DNA of 64,000 bases from Amycolatopsis methanolica 239 (lineage in GTDB: Bacteria > Actinomycetota > Actinomycetes > Mycobacteriales > Pseudonocardiaceae): positions 620,001 to 684,000 of the forward strand of contig NZ_CP009110.1 of NCBI RefSeq assembly GCF_000739085.1, in the 5' to 3' direction. A model generated the notes under the pieces. It was not told the DNA's origin, made no database searches, and saw nothing but the letters and a program-made list of their open reading frames with translations. Positions 35,511 to 46,475 of this stretch are shown here, in pieces. How positions within the stretch are numbered: position 1 is the first letter of the stretch; every line of letters starts with the position of its first letter. The position numbers and the translations under genes were made by a program.

Positions 35511-36737
35511 TCAGAAGTCGAGCTTGCCGCTGATCTCGGCGTCGTCCATGTCCGGATCTCCAGCGGCACCCCGCCGCTCGACGGCGTCCTTGAACGGCTG
35601 AACGGTCTCGCTGGCCGCCTTGGCGGTGCCCGCCAGGTCCGGGACCTTGATCTCCTCGACGTTAGCGTCCTTCGCGAGGTTGTCGTAGGTCGAGAACACC
35701 TTCTCCTTGGCGGCCTCGACCGCGGCGTCGCGGATCGTCTCGCCGGCCCGCTCGCGGATCGCGCCGCCGAGGGTCGCGGTGCCGTCTTTGAGCTTGCCGA
35801 CGAGTTCGTCGCCCAGGTTCTCGGTCAGCGTGCCGTCGACGAGCTTGCCGACCCGGCTGTCCGCGGTGCCCAGGCCGTCGGCGAGCTTCCGGAACCCGGG
35901 GATCTTCGCCAGGAACGCCTGGATCCTGCCGATGAGCTCGTTGAGCTTGTCGATGATCTGCTTGAGCTTGAGGACCCAGCGGTTGGCCTTCATGGTCTCC
36001 GTGCCTGCTCGCGCAGCGGTGGCTCCCGTCGCCACGGTGAGCGAGCCGCCGAACGTGACGGTGGACGCCGCGAGCGCGGCGAGCCAGGTCACGATCAGCC
36101 ACTCCACGAAGTCGCTGATGATGCTGGTGATCACGTCCTTGATCACGCTCATCACGGCCGAGCTGACCGCGAGCAGCGTCGCGATCTCGCCGGTGGCGCC
36201 CGCGGTGCCCTTCAGCCCGTCCCGGAACTCCGCGAGCCGCTCGCCCGCCGCCGCGGCAGCGGGACCTTCCCAGCCGGCGAGGCCTTCGACGAGCAGCTTC
36301 TCGGTGTCGGCGCACAGCCGCTCGATGTCCCCGCCCAGCGCGTTGAAGGCGTCCGCGCCGGCCAGCAGCGCCTCTGGATCGCCGGTGACCAGCTCGAGCG
36401 CCTCGTTGAGCGGCTCGATCCAGCTGATCAGGAAGCTCACGCCGTTGGAGATCAGCCAGCCCAGCGGATCGGAGACGATGCCGGTGATGGTGCCGGCCGC
36501 CTCGTCCACGAAGCTCGTGGCCGCGCTGAGCGCCTGGAAACCGTCGCTCGCCAACGCCTGGAGGTCGCCGTCCTCCATGGCCTGCCGGAGCTTGGACGTG
36601 GCGTCGAACGCCTGCTCGCCCTTGTCGTAGAGCTGTCCCGCCGGGGTGTCCTCGAGGCGCTCCAGGTTCGCCGCGGCGTCGTACTCGCCCGCGAAGTCGC
36701 CGAGGTGGCCGACCAGCGCCTCTTCGTTGGTCGGCAC
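35511..36737 (-). CDS. WXG-motif type VII secretion substrate-like protein
   Basis: 408 residues, starting with GTG at 36737, one base after the upstream stop codon. Residues about 1-185 are helical with a hydrophobic stretch (PLGWLISNGVSFLISWIEPL, 91-110) and a WXG motif (LAGWEGPAAAAAGERL, W156-E-G158) in the helix-turn-helix context typical of WXG100 proteins. A second hydrophobic region (about 190-245) could insert in membranes, and the C-terminal 140 residues are amphipathic and charged. No catalytic toxin motif is seen. It is probably a secreted or membrane-active T7SS effector or structural substrate; its function is unknown. Confidence 0.72.
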   Translation of the reverse strand: MPTNEEALVGHLGDFAGEYDAAANLERLEDTPAGQLYDKGEQAFDATSKLRQAMEDGDLQALASDGFQALSAATSFVDEAAGTITGIVSDPLGWLISNGVSFLISWIEPLNEALELVTGDPEALLAGADAFNALGGDIERLCADTEKLLVEGLAGWEGPAAAAAGERLAEFRDGLKGTAGATGEIATLLAVSSAVMSVIKDVITSIISDFVEWLIVTWLAALAASTVTFGGSLTVATGATAARAGTETMKANRWVLKLKQIIDKLNELIGRIQAFLAKIPGFRKLADGLGTADSRVGKLVDGTLTENLGDELVGKLKDGTATLGGAIRERAGETIRDAAVEAAKEKVFSTYDNLAKDANVEEIKVPDLAGTAKAASETVQPFKDAVERRGAAGDPDMDDAEISGKLDF

Positions 36738-36738
36738 G

Positions 36739-37080
36739 TCAGACCACCCCCTCGGCTGCCTCGTCCAGATCTTCGCCGATGTCCCGGAACGCGGCGACCA
36801 CGCCGTCGTCCATGGCGGCGTACATGTCGGCCGCCTTCGTCAGCTTCGCGCCGATCGCCTGGTAGCCCTCGGCCATCTGCGCCAGGTGGTCCTTCAGCTG
36901 GCCCAGCATGTCCCGGTAGACGGTGTGCACGATGGGCTGCCCGAGCAGGCCCCACGACACCGGCGGCACGTCGGCGTCCTGCATCTGCTGCTGCAAGGCG
37001 CTGACCTGCGAGGTCTGCGCGGCCGCCGCGGCGGCCGTCTTGCGCAGCGCTCCGACGTCGACCGAGTAGCCCCCGCTCAC
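36739..37080 (-). CDS. EspC-like type VII secretion target
   Basis: 113 residues. It opens with a GYSVDVGALRKTAAAAAAQ helix, a central turn with VSWGLLG (W43-G44), and a long second helix, consistent with the EspC-like (T7SS_ESX_EspC) and WXG100 helical hairpin families. Its ATG overlaps the stop of the upstream YbaB-like gene (ATGA), and the WXG effector gene follows after one base, so all three form one operon. It may be the secretion partner (targeting subunit) for the 408-residue protein. Confidence 0.78.
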   Translation of the reverse strand: MSGGYSVDVGALRKTAAAAAAQTSQVSALQQQMQDADVPPVSWGLLGQPIVHTVYRDMLGQLKDHLAQMAEGYQAIGAKLTKAADMYAAMDDGVVAAFRDIGEDLDEAAEGVV

Positions 37081-37664
37081 CGGCGGTCACCCTCGTCGAA
37101 CGGGTCCAGGAAGTCGTCGTCCTCGGCGGGCCTGCGGCGGACCTCCGGGCGGGCCGGGCGGGCCGGCTGCTGCTCGGCCAGGAAGTCCTCTTCGGCGAAG
37201 TCCGCGCCCTGGTCGATGGGCCGCTGCGGCACCACCGGGCGCTCGTCCGCGACCGTCGCCTTCAGCGCGGCCACGCTGGTGCCGAACGCCTCCGCCTGGG
37301 TCTGCAGCACCTGCTCCAGCACGTTGCTGGACGGCCCGAGCGCGTCCTGCACGATCGCCGCCTGCCTGCGGGCCGCCGCGGCCACCGCCTCGTGGATCGT
37401 CGTCGTGATCGTCGACGACAGCTGGATCGCGCTGCCCTGCAACGCCTGCTCGCTCACCCGCACCGACTGCACGCTCCCGCCCGGCCCGGCGACGACCGTC
37501 ACGCCCCGGTCGGGGGAGGACACGGTGATCGACAGCTCGCCGATCTCGTGCTTCATCCGGGTGAACGCGGCCTGCCGCTGCTCACCCTGCTGCTTCAGCT
37601 CGTCGATCCGGCGCAGCTTCTGCTGCAGCTGCTCGACCAGGTCGCCATGGCTGCCGTAGGCCAT
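37077..37664 (-). CDS. YbaB/EbfC-family protein of a type VII secretion cassette
   Basis: 195 residues from the ATG at 37664 (GGGAGGGA site); the in-frame extension upstream to 37754 lacks a ribosome site. Residues about 5-110 match YbaB/EbfC nucleoid-associated proteins (coiled N-terminal helix, then a GVTVVAGPGGSVQSVRVSEQAL sheet and a C-terminal helix). The last 75 residues are acidic and Pro/Arg-rich. YbaB-like proteins (such as EspL) recur beside ESX substrates and may act as chaperone or regulator. First gene of a three-gene operon. Confidence 0.78.
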   Translation of the reverse strand: MAYGSHGDLVEQLQQKLRRIDELKQQGEQRQAAFTRMKHEIGELSITVSSPDRGVTVVAGPGGSVQSVRVSEQALQGSAIQLSSTITTTIHEAVAAAARRQAAIVQDALGPSSNVLEQVLQTQAEAFGTSVAALKATVADERPVVPQRPIDQGADFAEEDFLAEQQPARPARPEVRRRPAEDDDFLDPFDEGDRR

Positions 37665-38213
37665 GCAGGTCCCTCCCCGTGGTGAATTACGCACCTTCGG
37701 TATCGGATCATGCACCACACGCGTGTGCACCGGGCACGCTTCTGTGGAACTCACCGATTCGATTGATCACTTTCGCCACGCGGGAATTCCCGAGCCAATT
37801 CCGGCGTTGTAACTCTTGCCGAAGATGCCCGCCGACCTGCTCGAACGCGCCGGCCGACGGTGTCCCGCCAGTTGGCGGAACGGTCCCGTGCGGCCGTCTT
37901 TCAGCTAGACTCGCCACACCACCTTCTCGCCGGAGCCGGGGTGTGAGCCCGTTAGGGACCCCCGATGCCACCGCCTGCCGCAAGGGCGGGTATCTTTGAC
38001 GACTGTGCCCGGCATGCGTCGGGCCGCTCTGCGTGCTTTTCGGCCAAGCGGGGATGCTCCGGCATCGTGGCGACGGCCGCGGCGAAGCGGAGCTCCACGG
38101 AAATCCGAGGGAACGTTAGCGGTCGAGAGACCCAGACGCGGGCCGACACGCCCGACCTCGGGGGCCGGGGAGACCAAGACGGAACAAGCAAGACGCGACA
38201 GAAGGCTGGTCCA
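37665..38213. other. Divergent intergenic region between the T7SS cassette and rpsL
   Basis: About 550 bases without a supported gene. A TAGACT -10-like element at 37906-37911 and a TATCTT at 37992-37997 are candidate promoter parts for the rpsL operon; neither has a strong -35. On the minus strand a TAATTC about 20 bases before the YbaB-like gene may be its -10. The frames crossing this region, including the upstream extension of rpsL, lack family similarity. Confidence 0.4.
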
Positions 38214-38588
38214 TTGCCCACGATCCAGCAGCTGGTCCGCAAGGGCCGCCAGGACAAGGCTGCCAAGCAGAAGACCGCGGCCCTCAAGGGGAGTCCGCAG
38301 CGGCGTGGCGTGTGCACCCGCGTGTACACCACGACGCCCAAGAAGCCGAACTCGGCGCTGCGCAAGGTCGCGCGTGTCAAGCTGACCAGCGGCATCGAGG
38401 TCACCGCCTACATCCCGGGCGAGGGCCACAACCTGCAGGAGCACTCGATGGTGCTCGTGCGTGGTGGTCGTGTGAAGGACCTGCCCGGCGTTCGCTACAA
38501 GATCATCCGCGGTTCGCTCGACACCCAGGGTGTGAAGAACCGCAAGCAGGCGCGCAGCCGGTACGGCGCGAAGAAGGAGAAGAGCTAA
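38214..38588 (+). CDS. rpsL: 30S ribosomal protein S12
   Basis: 124 residues, the exact family length. The start is the TTG at 38214 ([12 protein letters not shown]); the long open frame upstream has no S12 similarity. Decoding-site residues are wild type: [13 protein letters not shown] (Lys43 region) and [12 protein letters not shown] (Lys88 region), so no streptomycin-resistance substitution is visible. S12 controls decoding accuracy. Its TAA overlaps the rpsG ATG by one base (TAATG). Confidence 0.97.
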   Translation: MPTIQQLVRKGRQDKAAKQKTAALKGSPQRRGVCTRVYTTTPKKPNSALRKVARVKLTSGIEVTAYIPGEGHNLQEHSMVLVRGGRVKDLPGVRYKIIRGSLDTQGVKNRKQARSRYGAKKEKS

Positions 38589-39058
38589 TGCCCCGCAAGG
38601 GTCCGGCCCCGAAGCGGCCGCTGATCTCCGACCCGGTCTACGGTTCTCCGCTGGTCACGCAGCTGATCAACAAGGTGCTGACCGACGGCAAGCGCTCGCT
38701 GGCCGAGCGCATCGTCTACGGCGCGCTGGAAGGCGCCCGTGAGAAGACTGGCACGGATCCCGTCGTCACGCTGAAGCGTGCGCTGGACAACGTGAAGCCG
38801 AGCATCGAGGTGAAGAGCCGCCGCGTCGGTGGTGCCACCTACCAGGTGCCGATCGAGGTCAAGCCGGGCCGCTCGACGACCCTTGCGCTGCGGTGGATCG
38901 TCAGCTTCTCCCGTGCCCGCCGCGAGAAGACCATGATCGAGCGTCTGCAGAACGAGCTGCTCGATGCGAGCAACGGCCTCGGGGCCAGCGTGAAGCGCCG
39001 CGAGGACACCCACAAGATGGCCGAGTCCAACAAGGCGTTCGCCCACTACCGGTGGTGA
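38588..39058 (+). CDS. rpsG: 30S ribosomal protein S7
   Basis: 156 residues, standard length. Contains the S7 core ([28 protein letters not shown]) and the C-terminal helix ending in FAHYRW. S7 nucleates assembly of the 30S head. It is coupled to rpsL by TAATG and precedes fusA by 64 bases. Confidence 0.97.
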   Translation: MPRKGPAPKRPLISDPVYGSPLVTQLINKVLTDGKRSLAERIVYGALEGAREKTGTDPVVTLKRALDNVKPSIEVKSRRVGGATYQVPIEVKPGRSTTLALRWIVSFSRARREKTMIERLQNELLDASNGLGASVKRREDTHKMAESNKAFAHYRW

Positions 39059-39122
39059 ACGTAGCCCGGCTGCCGAGACAAGCCAGGCCGGGCCCCAAGC
39101 TTCGAGACAGGGGAACAGTGCA

Positions 39123-41222
39123 GTGGCACGCGACGTGCTGACCGACCTGAACAAGGTCCGCAACATCGGCATCATGGCTCACATCGACGCCGGTAAGACC
39201 ACCACCACCGAGCGGATCCTGTTCTACACCGGGATCAACTACAAGATCGGCGAGGTGCACGACGGCGCCGCGACGATGGACTGGATGGAGGAGGAGCAGA
39301 AGCGGGGTATCACCATCACCTCGGCTGCCACCACCACCTTCTGGGCCGACCACCAGATCAACATCATCGACACCCCCGGCCACGTCGACTTCACCGTCGA
39401 GGTGGAGCGTTCGCTGCGGGTGCTCGACGGTGCCGTTGCCGTCTTCGACGGCAAGGAGGGTGTCGAGCCCCAGTCCGAGCAGGTCTGGCGCCAGGCCGAC
39501 AAGTACGAGGTCCCGCGCATCTGCTTCGTCAACAAGATGGACAAGCTGGGCGCGGACTTCTACTTCACCGTGCGCACCATCGAGGAGCGCCTCGGTGCGC
39601 GCCCGCTGGTCATCCAGCTGCCGATCGGCGCCGAGAGCGACTTCCAGGGCGTCATCGACCTGGTCCGCATGAAGGCGCTGACCTGGCGGGGCGAGGTCAA
39701 GAAGGGCGAGGACTACGAGGTCGAGGAGATCCCGGCCGACCTCGCCGACAAGGCCGCCGAGTACCGCGACAAGCTGATCGAGGCCGTCGCGGAGACCGAC
39801 GACGCCCTGATGGAGAAGTACTTCGGCGGCGAGGAGCTGTCCGAGGCCGACATCAAGGCCGGCATCCGCAAGCTGACGGTCGCCCGCGAGGCGTACCCGG
39901 TGCTGTGCGGCTCCGCGTTCAAGAACAAGGGCGTGCAGCCCATGCTGGACGCGGTGATCGACTACCTGCCGTCGCCGCTGGACGTCCCCGCCGTCGAGGG
40001 CACCCTCACCGACGGTGAGACCCCGGCGTCCCGGAAGCCGTCGGTCGACGAGCCGTTCGCGGCGCTGGCGTTCAAGATCGCCGCGCACCCCTTCTTCGGC
40101 AAGCTGACCTACGTCCGGGTCTACTCGGGCAAGGTCGCCGCCGGTGCGCAGGTCATCAACTCGACCAAGGAGCGCAAGGAGCGCATCGGGAAGCTCTTCC
40201 AGATGCACTCCAACAAGGAGAACCCGGTCGACGAGGCCCAGGCCGGCCACATCTACGCGGTCATCGGCCTGAAGGACACCACGACCGGTGACACCCTGTG
40301 CGACCCGCAGAACCCGATCGTCCTCGAGTCGATGACCTTCCCGGAGCCGGTCATCAAGGTGGCCATCGAGCCCAAGACGAAGGCCGACCAGGAGAAGCTG
40401 TCGACTGCGATCCAGAAGCTGGCCGAGGAGGACCCCACGTTCCAGGTCCAGCTGGACGAGGAGACCGGTCAGACGATCATCGCGGGCATGGGCGAGCTGC
40501 ACCTCGAGGTGCTGGTCAACCGCATGAAGTCCGACTACAAGGTCGAGGCGAACATCGGTAAGCCTCAGGTCGCCTACCGCGAGACGATCCGCCGCACGGT
40601 CGAGAAGTACGAGTACACGCACAAGAAGCAGACCGGTGGTTCTGGTCAGTTCGCGCGCGTGATCATCAAGCTGGAGCCGCTGTCCACTGGCGACGGCGCC
40701 CTCTACGAGTTCGACAACAAGGTCACCGGTGGCCGCGTGCCGCGCGAGTACATCCCGTCGGTGGACGCCGGCGCCCAGGACGCCATGCAGTACGGTGTCC
40801 TCGCCGGTTACCCGCTGGTCGGGCTGAAGGTGACCCTGTTGGACGGCGCTTACCACGAGGTCGACTCGTCGGAAATGGCCTTCAAGATCGCCGGTTCCAT
40901 GGCGCTCAAGGAGGCCGCGCGCCAGGCCAGTCCGGTTCTGCTCGAGCCGGTCATGGCCGTCGAGGTGACCACCCCCGAGGACTACATGGGTGACGTCATC
41001 GGCGACCTCAACTCTCGCCGTGGCCAGATCCAGGCCATGGACGAGCGGGCAGGCACCCGAGTCGTGAAGGCACTGGTTCCGCTGTCCGAGATGTTCGGGT
41101 ACGTCGGCGACCTGCGGTCTCGTACCCAGGGTCGGGCGAACTACTCGATGACGTTCGACTCCTACGCCGAGGTTCCCTCGAACGTCGCGAAGGAGATCAT
41201 CGCGAAGGCGACGGGGGAGTAA
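39123..41222 (+). CDS. fusA: Elongation factor G
   Basis: 699 residues. GTPase motifs G1 HIDAGKTT, G3 DTPGHVDF and G4 NKMDKLGAD, followed by domains II-V ([19 protein letters not shown] in domain V). EF-G drives translocation and ribosome recycling. The GTG at 39123 follows AGACAGGGGAAC. It is the single EF-G gene here, in the usual str operon place. Confidence 0.98.
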   Translation: MARDVLTDLNKVRNIGIMAHIDAGKTTTTERILFYTGINYKIGEVHDGAATMDWMEEEQKRGITITSAATTTFWADHQINIIDTPGHVDFTVEVERSLRVLDGAVAVFDGKEGVEPQSEQVWRQADKYEVPRICFVNKMDKLGADFYFTVRTIEERLGARPLVIQLPIGAESDFQGVIDLVRMKALTWRGEVKKGEDYEVEEIPADLADKAAEYRDKLIEAVAETDDALMEKYFGGEELSEADIKAGIRKLTVAREAYPVLCGSAFKNKGVQPMLDAVIDYLPSPLDVPAVEGTLTDGETPASRKPSVDEPFAALAFKIAAHPFFGKLTYVRVYSGKVAAGAQVINSTKERKERIGKLFQMHSNKENPVDEAQAGHIYAVIGLKDTTTGDTLCDPQNPIVLESMTFPEPVIKVAIEPKTKADQEKLSTAIQKLAEEDPTFQVQLDEETGQTIIAGMGELHLEVLVNRMKSDYKVEANIGKPQVAYRETIRRTVEKYEYTHKKQTGGSGQFARVIIKLEPLSTGDGALYEFDNKVTGGRVPREYIPSVDAGAQDAMQYGVLAGYPLVGLKVTLLDGAYHEVDSSEMAFKIAGSMALKEAARQASPVLLEPVMAVEVTTPEDYMGDVIGDLNSRRGQIQAMDERAGTRVVKALVPLSEMFGYVGDLRSRTQGRANYSMTFDSYAEVPSNVAKEIIAKATGE

Positions 41223-41351
41223 ACCCCTCAGCACCCAACGCGGGCGCGCACAGGGGCCTCCCCTAGGGTCCGCACAACCGACCAGATCGATCGCCGTTCG
41301 GCTGCCACGCCGTCCGGTGAAGCAAAAGCAAGAGTCCAGGAGGACATTCCA
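41223..41351. promoter_or_regulatory. fusA-tuf spacer with a possible tuf promoter
   Basis: The 129-base spacer contains TAGGGT (41265-41270), a common actinobacterial -10 form, overlapping a small AGGGG-CCT-CCCCT palindrome. No -35 is clear. tuf genes often have their own promoter in addition to the str operon transcript. Confidence 0.35.
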
Positions 41352-42545
41352 GTGGCGAAGGCGAAGTTCGAGCGGAGCAAGCCGCACGTCAACATCGGGA
41401 CCATCGGTCACGTCGACCACGGCAAGACCACGCTGACCGCGGCGATCACCAAGGTTCTGCACGACAAGTACCCGGAGCTCAACGAGTCCCGGGCGTTCGA
41501 CCAGATCGACAACGCGCCGGAAGAGAAGCAGCGCGGCATCACGATCAACATCTCGCACGTCGAGTACCAGACCGAGAAGCGTCACTACGCCCACGTGGAC
41601 GCCCCCGGTCACGCGGACTACATCAAGAACATGATCACCGGTGCCGCCCAGATGGACGGCGCGATCCTGGTGGTCGCCGCGACCGACGGCCCGATGCCGC
41701 AGACCCGTGAGCACGTGCTGCTCGCCCGCCAGGTCGGCGTGCCCTACATCGTGGTGGCCCTGAACAAGGCCGACATGGTGGACGACGAGGAGATCCTCGA
41801 GCTCGTCGAGCTGGAGGTCCGCGAGCTGCTGTCCTCGCAGGAGTTCCCCGGCGACGACGCCCCCGTGGTCAAGGTCTCCGGCCTCAAGGCCCTCGAGGGC
41901 GACGCCAAGTGGGCCGAGTCGGTTCTCGAGCTCATGCAGGCCGTCGATGACAACGTGCCGGACCCGGTGCGTGACCTCGACAAGCCGTTCCTGATGCCGA
42001 TCGAGGACGTCTTCACCATCACCGGCCGCGGCACCGTCGTGACCGGTCGCGTGGAGCGCGGCCAGATCAACGTCAACGAAGAGGTCGAGATCGTGGGTAT
42101 CCGCGAGAAGTCGACCAAGACCACCGTCACCGGTGTCGAGATGTTCCGCAAGCTGCTCGACTCGGGCCAGGCCGGTGACAACGTCGGTCTGCTGCTCCGC
42201 GGCATCAAGCGCGAGGACGTCGAGCGCGGCCAGGTCGTCGTGAAGCCCGGCACCACGACTCCGCACACGGAGTTCGAGGGCTCGGTCTACATCCTGTCCA
42301 AGGACGAGGGTGGCCGGCACACGCCGTTCTTCAACAACTACCGCCCGCAGTTCTACTTCCGCACGACCGACGTGACCGGCGTCGTGACCCTCCCCGAGGG
42401 CACCGAGATGGTCATGCCGGGTGACAACACCGAGATCAAGGTGCAGCTCATCCAGCCGGTCGCCATGGACGAGGGTCTGCGGTTCGCCATCCGCGAGGGT
42501 GGCCGGACCGTCGGCGCGGGCCAGGTCACCAAGATCATCAAGTGA
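41352..42545 (+). CDS. tuf: Elongation factor Tu
   Basis: 397 residues. GHVDHGKTT (P-loop), the RGITINISH switch I, DAPGHADY, and NKADMVDD (G4). The C-terminal domains 2 and 3 are complete. EF-Tu delivers aminoacyl-tRNA to the ribosome. The GTG start follows a strong CAGGAGGAC site. It is the only tuf gene in the window. A strong terminator follows. Confidence 0.98.
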   Translation: MAKAKFERSKPHVNIGTIGHVDHGKTTLTAAITKVLHDKYPELNESRAFDQIDNAPEEKQRGITINISHVEYQTEKRHYAHVDAPGHADYIKNMITGAAQMDGAILVVAATDGPMPQTREHVLLARQVGVPYIVVALNKADMVDDEEILELVELEVRELLSSQEFPGDDAPVVKVSGLKALEGDAKWAESVLELMQAVDDNVPDPVRDLDKPFLMPIEDVFTITGRGTVVTGRVERGQINVNEEVEIVGIREKSTKTTVTGVEMFRKLLDSGQAGDNVGLLLRGIKREDVERGQVVVKPGTTTPHTEFEGSVYILSKDEGGRHTPFFNNYRPQFYFRTTDVTGVVTLPEGTEMVMPGDNTEIKVQLIQPVAMDEGLRFAIREGGRTVGAGQVTKIIK

Positions 42546-42551
42546 TTCCAT

Positions 42552-42585
42552 CCGGCCCCGGAGTGCTTATAGCACCCCGGGGCCG
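42552..42585 (+). terminator. Terminator after tuf
   Basis: Near-perfect stem with arms CCGGCCCCGG / CCGGGGCCGG plus inner GTGCT/AGCAC and a TAT loop (42552-42585), six bases after the tuf stop, followed by GTTG. Confidence 0.88.
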
Positions 42586-42628
42586 GGTTGTGGAACCACG
42601 TGTGCGACACTAGTTGAGTTGCTCGTTG

Positions 42629-42666
42629 CGGGGCGGCCGATATCTCTAGAGAAATCGGCCGCCCCG
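42629..42666. repeat. 38-bp palindrome upstream of the S10 operon
   Basis: A dyad of 38 bp centred between 42647 and 42648 with a single mismatched pair (A42642 with A42653). The centre is TCTCTAGAGA, flanked by AT-GGCCG-type G/C arms. Perfect palindromes of this length without a loop are unusual for terminators. It lies 243 bases before rpsJ and may be an operator or a second terminator. TTGCTC (42619) and TATCTC (42641) form a weak promoter overlapping it. Confidence 0.8.
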
Positions 42667-42908
42667 GCGCGAGCGGCCTTGGTCCGTGGGTTTCCCAGGT
42701 GGAGACCGCGGGCGCGACAGATGGCCGGCACGGCCGTCTCGCGGTGAAGACCAACCGGCACGACGACGATCCTCCTACGGGATCAGTCTGCGCAGCGGGC
42801 GCGACACGCCCGACCGCGTGGATCGGACGCGAGGGCGTTGACGTGCGGAAACCGGCGCGAATGCGCGGGTAGAGATAGCGGCACAAGACGAAGGAACGAG
42901 CTGCGACC
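42667..42908. other. Leader region of the S10 operon
   Basis: About 240 bases before rpsJ. No gene is supported: the frames are shadows without ribosome sites. It probably contains the rpsJ leader. Confidence 0.4.
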
Positions 42909-43214
42909 ATGGCGGGACAGAAGATCCGCATCAGGCTCAAGGCCTACGACCACGAGGCGATCGATGCCAGCGCGCGCAAGATCGTCGAGACGGTGACGCG
43001 CACCGGCGCCTCGGTCGTCGGACCTGTGCCGCTGCCCACCGAGAAGAACGTTTACTGCGTCATCCGCTCGCCGCACAAGTACAAGGACTCGCGCGAGCAC
43101 TTCGAGATGCGCACGCACAAGCGGCTGATCGACATCCTCGACCCGACGCCGAAGACGGTCGACGCGCTCATGCGCATCGACCTCCCGGCGAGCGTCGACG
43201 TCAACATCCAGTAA
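42909..43214 (+). CDS. rpsJ: 30S ribosomal protein S10 (NusE)
   Basis: 101 residues, standard length: [38 protein letters not shown] and RTHKRLIDI are conserved. S10 is in the 30S head and, as NusE, binds NusG and NusB, coupling transcription to translation. The ATG at 42909 follows AAGGAACGAG. First gene of the S10 operon. Confidence 0.98.
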
Positions 43215-43245
43215 GCGTTGGGCGAGCGGCGGAGATAAGAGACTC

Positions 43246-43898
<653 letters not shown>

Positions 43899-43902
<4 letters not shown>

Positions 43903-44585
43903 CCAGCGTCGAGCTGAAGACCCCGGCCGGCAGCGCCGAGGGCACCGTCGAGCTCCCCGCCGAGATCTTCGACGTGCAGGCCAACGTGCCGCTGATGCAC
44001 CAGGTCGTGGTGGCCCAGCAGGCCGCCGCGCGCCAGGGCACGCACGACACGAAGACCCGCGGCGAGGTCTCCGGTGGCGGCAAGAAGCCGTACCGCCAGA
44101 AGGGCACCGGCCGCGCCCGCCAGGGTTCGACCCGCGCCCCGCAGTTCGCCGGCGGTGGCACCGTCCACGGCCCCACGCCGCGCGACTACACCCAGCGCAC
44201 CCCGAAGAAGATGAAGGCCGCCGCCCTGCGTGGCGCCCTCTCCGACCGGGCGCGCGCCGGCCAGGTGCACGTCATCACCGAGCTGGTGTCGGGCGAGAAG
44301 CCCAGCACCAAGGAGGCGAAGAAGGTCCTCGCCGCCGTGACCCAGGCCAAGCGCCTGCTGGTCGTGCTGCACCGCGAGGACGAGCAGGGCTGGCTGTCGG
44401 CCCGCAACCTGCCGAACGTGCACCTGATCAACCCCGACCAGCTCAACACCTACGACGTGCTGGTCAACGACGACGTGGTGTTCACCAAGGCCGCGTACGA
44501 CGCCTTCATCGCCGGTCCCGTCAAGGGCAAGGCGGCCAAGGCTTCGGCGCGGGCCAGCGAGGTTGAAGGGAGTGAAGCGCAGTGA
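43899..44585 (+). CDS. rplD: 50S ribosomal protein L4
   Basis: 228 residues. Conserved extended loop: [39 protein letters not shown] lines the exit tunnel. L4 also acts as an S10-operon regulator in E. coli. ATGA overlap with rplC. The C-terminus has an Ala/Lys/Ser-rich tail after the usual end, a modest extension. Confidence 0.97.
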
Positions 44586-44893
44586 GCAGCGTTGCCATCC
44601 CGGACCCTCGTGACATCGTGCTCGCGCCGGTGATCTCCGAGAAGTCCTACGGGCTCCTCGAGGACCACAAGTACACGTTCGAGGTCCGGCCGGACGCCAA
44701 CAAGACGCAGATCAAGATCGCCGTCGAGCAGATCTTCGGCGTCAAGGTCGTCAGCGTGAACACGCTGAACCGGCAGGGCAAGCGCAAGCGGACCCGCTAC
44801 GGCTTCGGCAAGCGCAAGAACGTCAAGCGCGCCGTCGTGACGCTGTCCGCCGAGAGCAAGCCGATCGAGATCTTCGGCGGACCCGCCGCGTAA
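44582..44893 (+). CDS. rplW: 50S ribosomal protein L23
   Basis: 103 residues: [39 protein letters not shown] and the [19 protein letters not shown] loop. L23 sits at the tunnel exit and docks trigger factor and SRP. The GTG at 44582 overlaps the rplD stop (GTGA). Confidence 0.97.
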   Translation: MSSVAIPDPRDIVLAPVISEKSYGLLEDHKYTFEVRPDANKTQIKIAVEQIFGVKVVSVNTLNRQGKRKRTRYGFGKRKNVKRAVVTLSAESKPIEIFGGPAA

Positions 44894-44908
44894 GGGACGG
44901 AAGCTGTC

Positions 44909-45742
44909 ATGGGTATTCGTAAGTACAAGCCGACGACTCCGGGCCGCCGTGGCTCGAGCGTGTCGGACTTCGCCGAGATCACCCGGTCCGAGCCGGAGAA
45001 GTCGCTGCTGCGCCCGCTGAGCAAGTCGGGCGGCCGCAACTCCTCGGGCAAGATCACCACCCGGCACAAGGGTGGCGGCCACAAGCGGGCCTACCGGGTC
45101 ATCGACTTCCGGCGCAACGACAAGGACGGCATCCCGGCCAAGGTCGCGCACATCGAGTACGACCCCAACCGGACCGCCCGCATCGCGCTGCTGCACTACG
45201 CGGACGGCGAGAAGCGCTACATCATCGCGCCGGACAAGCTCAAGCAGGGCGACACGGTGGAAGCCGGCCCGCGCGCCGACATCAAGCCGGGCAACAACCT
45301 GCCGCTGCGCAACATCCCGGTCGGCACCGTGGTGCACGCGATCGAGCTCCGCCCCGGTGGCGGCGCGAAGATCGCCCGCTCCGCAGGCGCCCGCGTGCAG
45401 CTGGTCGCCAAGGACGGCCCGTACGCCCAGCTGCGGATGCCCTCGGGTGAAATCCGCAACGTGGACGTGCGCAACCGCGCCACCGTCGGCGAGGTCGGCA
45501 ACTCCGAGCACCAGAACATCAACTGGGGCAAGGCGGGCCGCAACCGCTGGCGGGGCAAGCGCCCGACCGTCCGTGGTGTCGTCATGAACCCGGTCGACCA
45601 CCCGCACGGTGGTGGTGAGGGCAAGACCTCGGGTGGTCGCCACCCGGTCAACCCGAACGGCAAGCCGGAGGGCCGCACCCGCCGCCGCAAGCCGTCCGAC
45701 GCACTGATCGTCCGCCGCCGGCGTACCGGCAAGAAGCGCTGA
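44909..45742 (+). CDS. rplB: 50S ribosomal protein L2
   Basis: 277 residues. Conserved RNA-binding core and the [21 protein letters not shown] segment (with the functionally important His) near the peptidyl transferase centre; C-terminal RRRRTGKKR tail. The ATG at 44909 is 15 bases after rplW. Confidence 0.98.
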   Translation: MGIRKYKPTTPGRRGSSVSDFAEITRSEPEKSLLRPLSKSGGRNSSGKITTRHKGGGHKRAYRVIDFRRNDKDGIPAKVAHIEYDPNRTARIALLHYADGEKRYIIAPDKLKQGDTVEAGPRADIKPGNNLPLRNIPVGTVVHAIELRPGGGAKIARSAGARVQLVAKDGPYAQLRMPSGEIRNVDVRNRATVGEVGNSEHQNINWGKAGRNRWRGKRPTVRGVVMNPVDHPHGGGEGKTSGGRHPVNPNGKPEGRTRRRKPSDALIVRRRRTGKKR

Positions 45743-45760
45743 GCAGGGAGGTAAGACAAC

Positions 45761-46042
45761 ATGCCGCGTAGCCTGAAGAAGGGCCCGTTCGTGGACGACC
45801 ACCTGCTCAAGAAGGTGGACGCGCTCAACGAGTCGGGCAAGAAGACCGTGATCAAGACCTGGTCCCGCCGGTCCACGATCATCCCGGACATGCTGGGTCA
45901 CACCATCGCGGTGCACGACGGCCGCAAGCACGTGCCGGTGTTCGTCAGCGAGGCCATGGTCGGCCACAAGCTTGGCGAGTTCGCTCCGACGCGGACCTTC
46001 AAGGGTCACGTCAAGGATGACCGGAAGTCGCGCCGCCGCTGA
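45761..46042 (+). CDS. rpsS: 30S ribosomal protein S19
   Basis: 93 residues, standard length: [50 protein letters not shown] and [14 protein letters not shown]19 contacts the intersubunit bridge in the 30S head. The ATG at 45761 follows GCAGGGAGGTAAG. Confidence 0.98.
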   Translation: MPRSLKKGPFVDDHLLKKVDALNESGKKTVIKTWSRRSTIIPDMLGHTIAVHDGRKHVPVFVSEAMVGHKLGEFAPTRTFKGHVKDDRKSRRR

Positions 46043-46073
46043 GCGGGCACACGAGAGTTAGGGAAAGCAAGCG

Positions 46074-46475
46074 ATGACAGCCCCAGAAACCGCTCCGGCC
46101 CAGGTGGCCGTGGCGCGGGCTCGCTTCGTCCGGGACTCGCCGACGAAGGTGCGCCGGGTGATCGAGCTGATCAAGGGTCTTAGCGCCGCCGAAGCCCTCG
46201 CCGTGCTCCGGTTCTCGCCGTACGCGGCGAGCCAGCCGGTGGCGAAGGTGCTCGCCAGCGCCGTGGCCAACGCCGAGAACAACCTCAACCTGGACCCGGA
46301 CACGCTGTTCGTGAAGAACGCGTACGCCGACGAGGGCCCGACCCTCAAGCGCATCCAGCCGCGCGCCCAGGGCCGTGCGTACCGGATCCGGAAGCGGACC
46401 AGCCACATCACGGTCGAGGTGGAGTCGCGTCCGGAAGCGAAGAAGAGCGGTAAGAAGAAGGCAGGTGGCCGCTAG
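46074..46475 (+). CDS. rplV: 50S ribosomal protein L22
   Basis: 133 residues. Core [20 protein letters not shown] and the tunnel-lining loop ([27 protein letters not shown]), the macrolide-sensitivity region, looks wild type. The C-terminus has a short Lys/Gly-rich tail. Its TAG overlaps the rpsC GTG. Confidence 0.97.
   Translation: MTAPETAPAQVAVARARFVRDSPTKVRRVIELIKGLSAAEALAVLRFSPYAASQPVAKVLASAVANAENNLNLDPDTLFVKNAYADEGPTLKRIQPRAQGRAYRIRKRTSHITVEVESRPEAKKSGKKKAGGR

Noticed and set aside
37965..38213. In-frame extension of rpsL upstream of the TTG start
   Set aside because: S12 begins at MPTIQQL in all homologues; the upstream part has no similarity or ribosome site.
38901..42551. Minus-strand ORF of 1216 codons opposite fusA and tuf
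   Set aside because: It is a shadow of two essential genes with shadow-type composition and no ribosome site.
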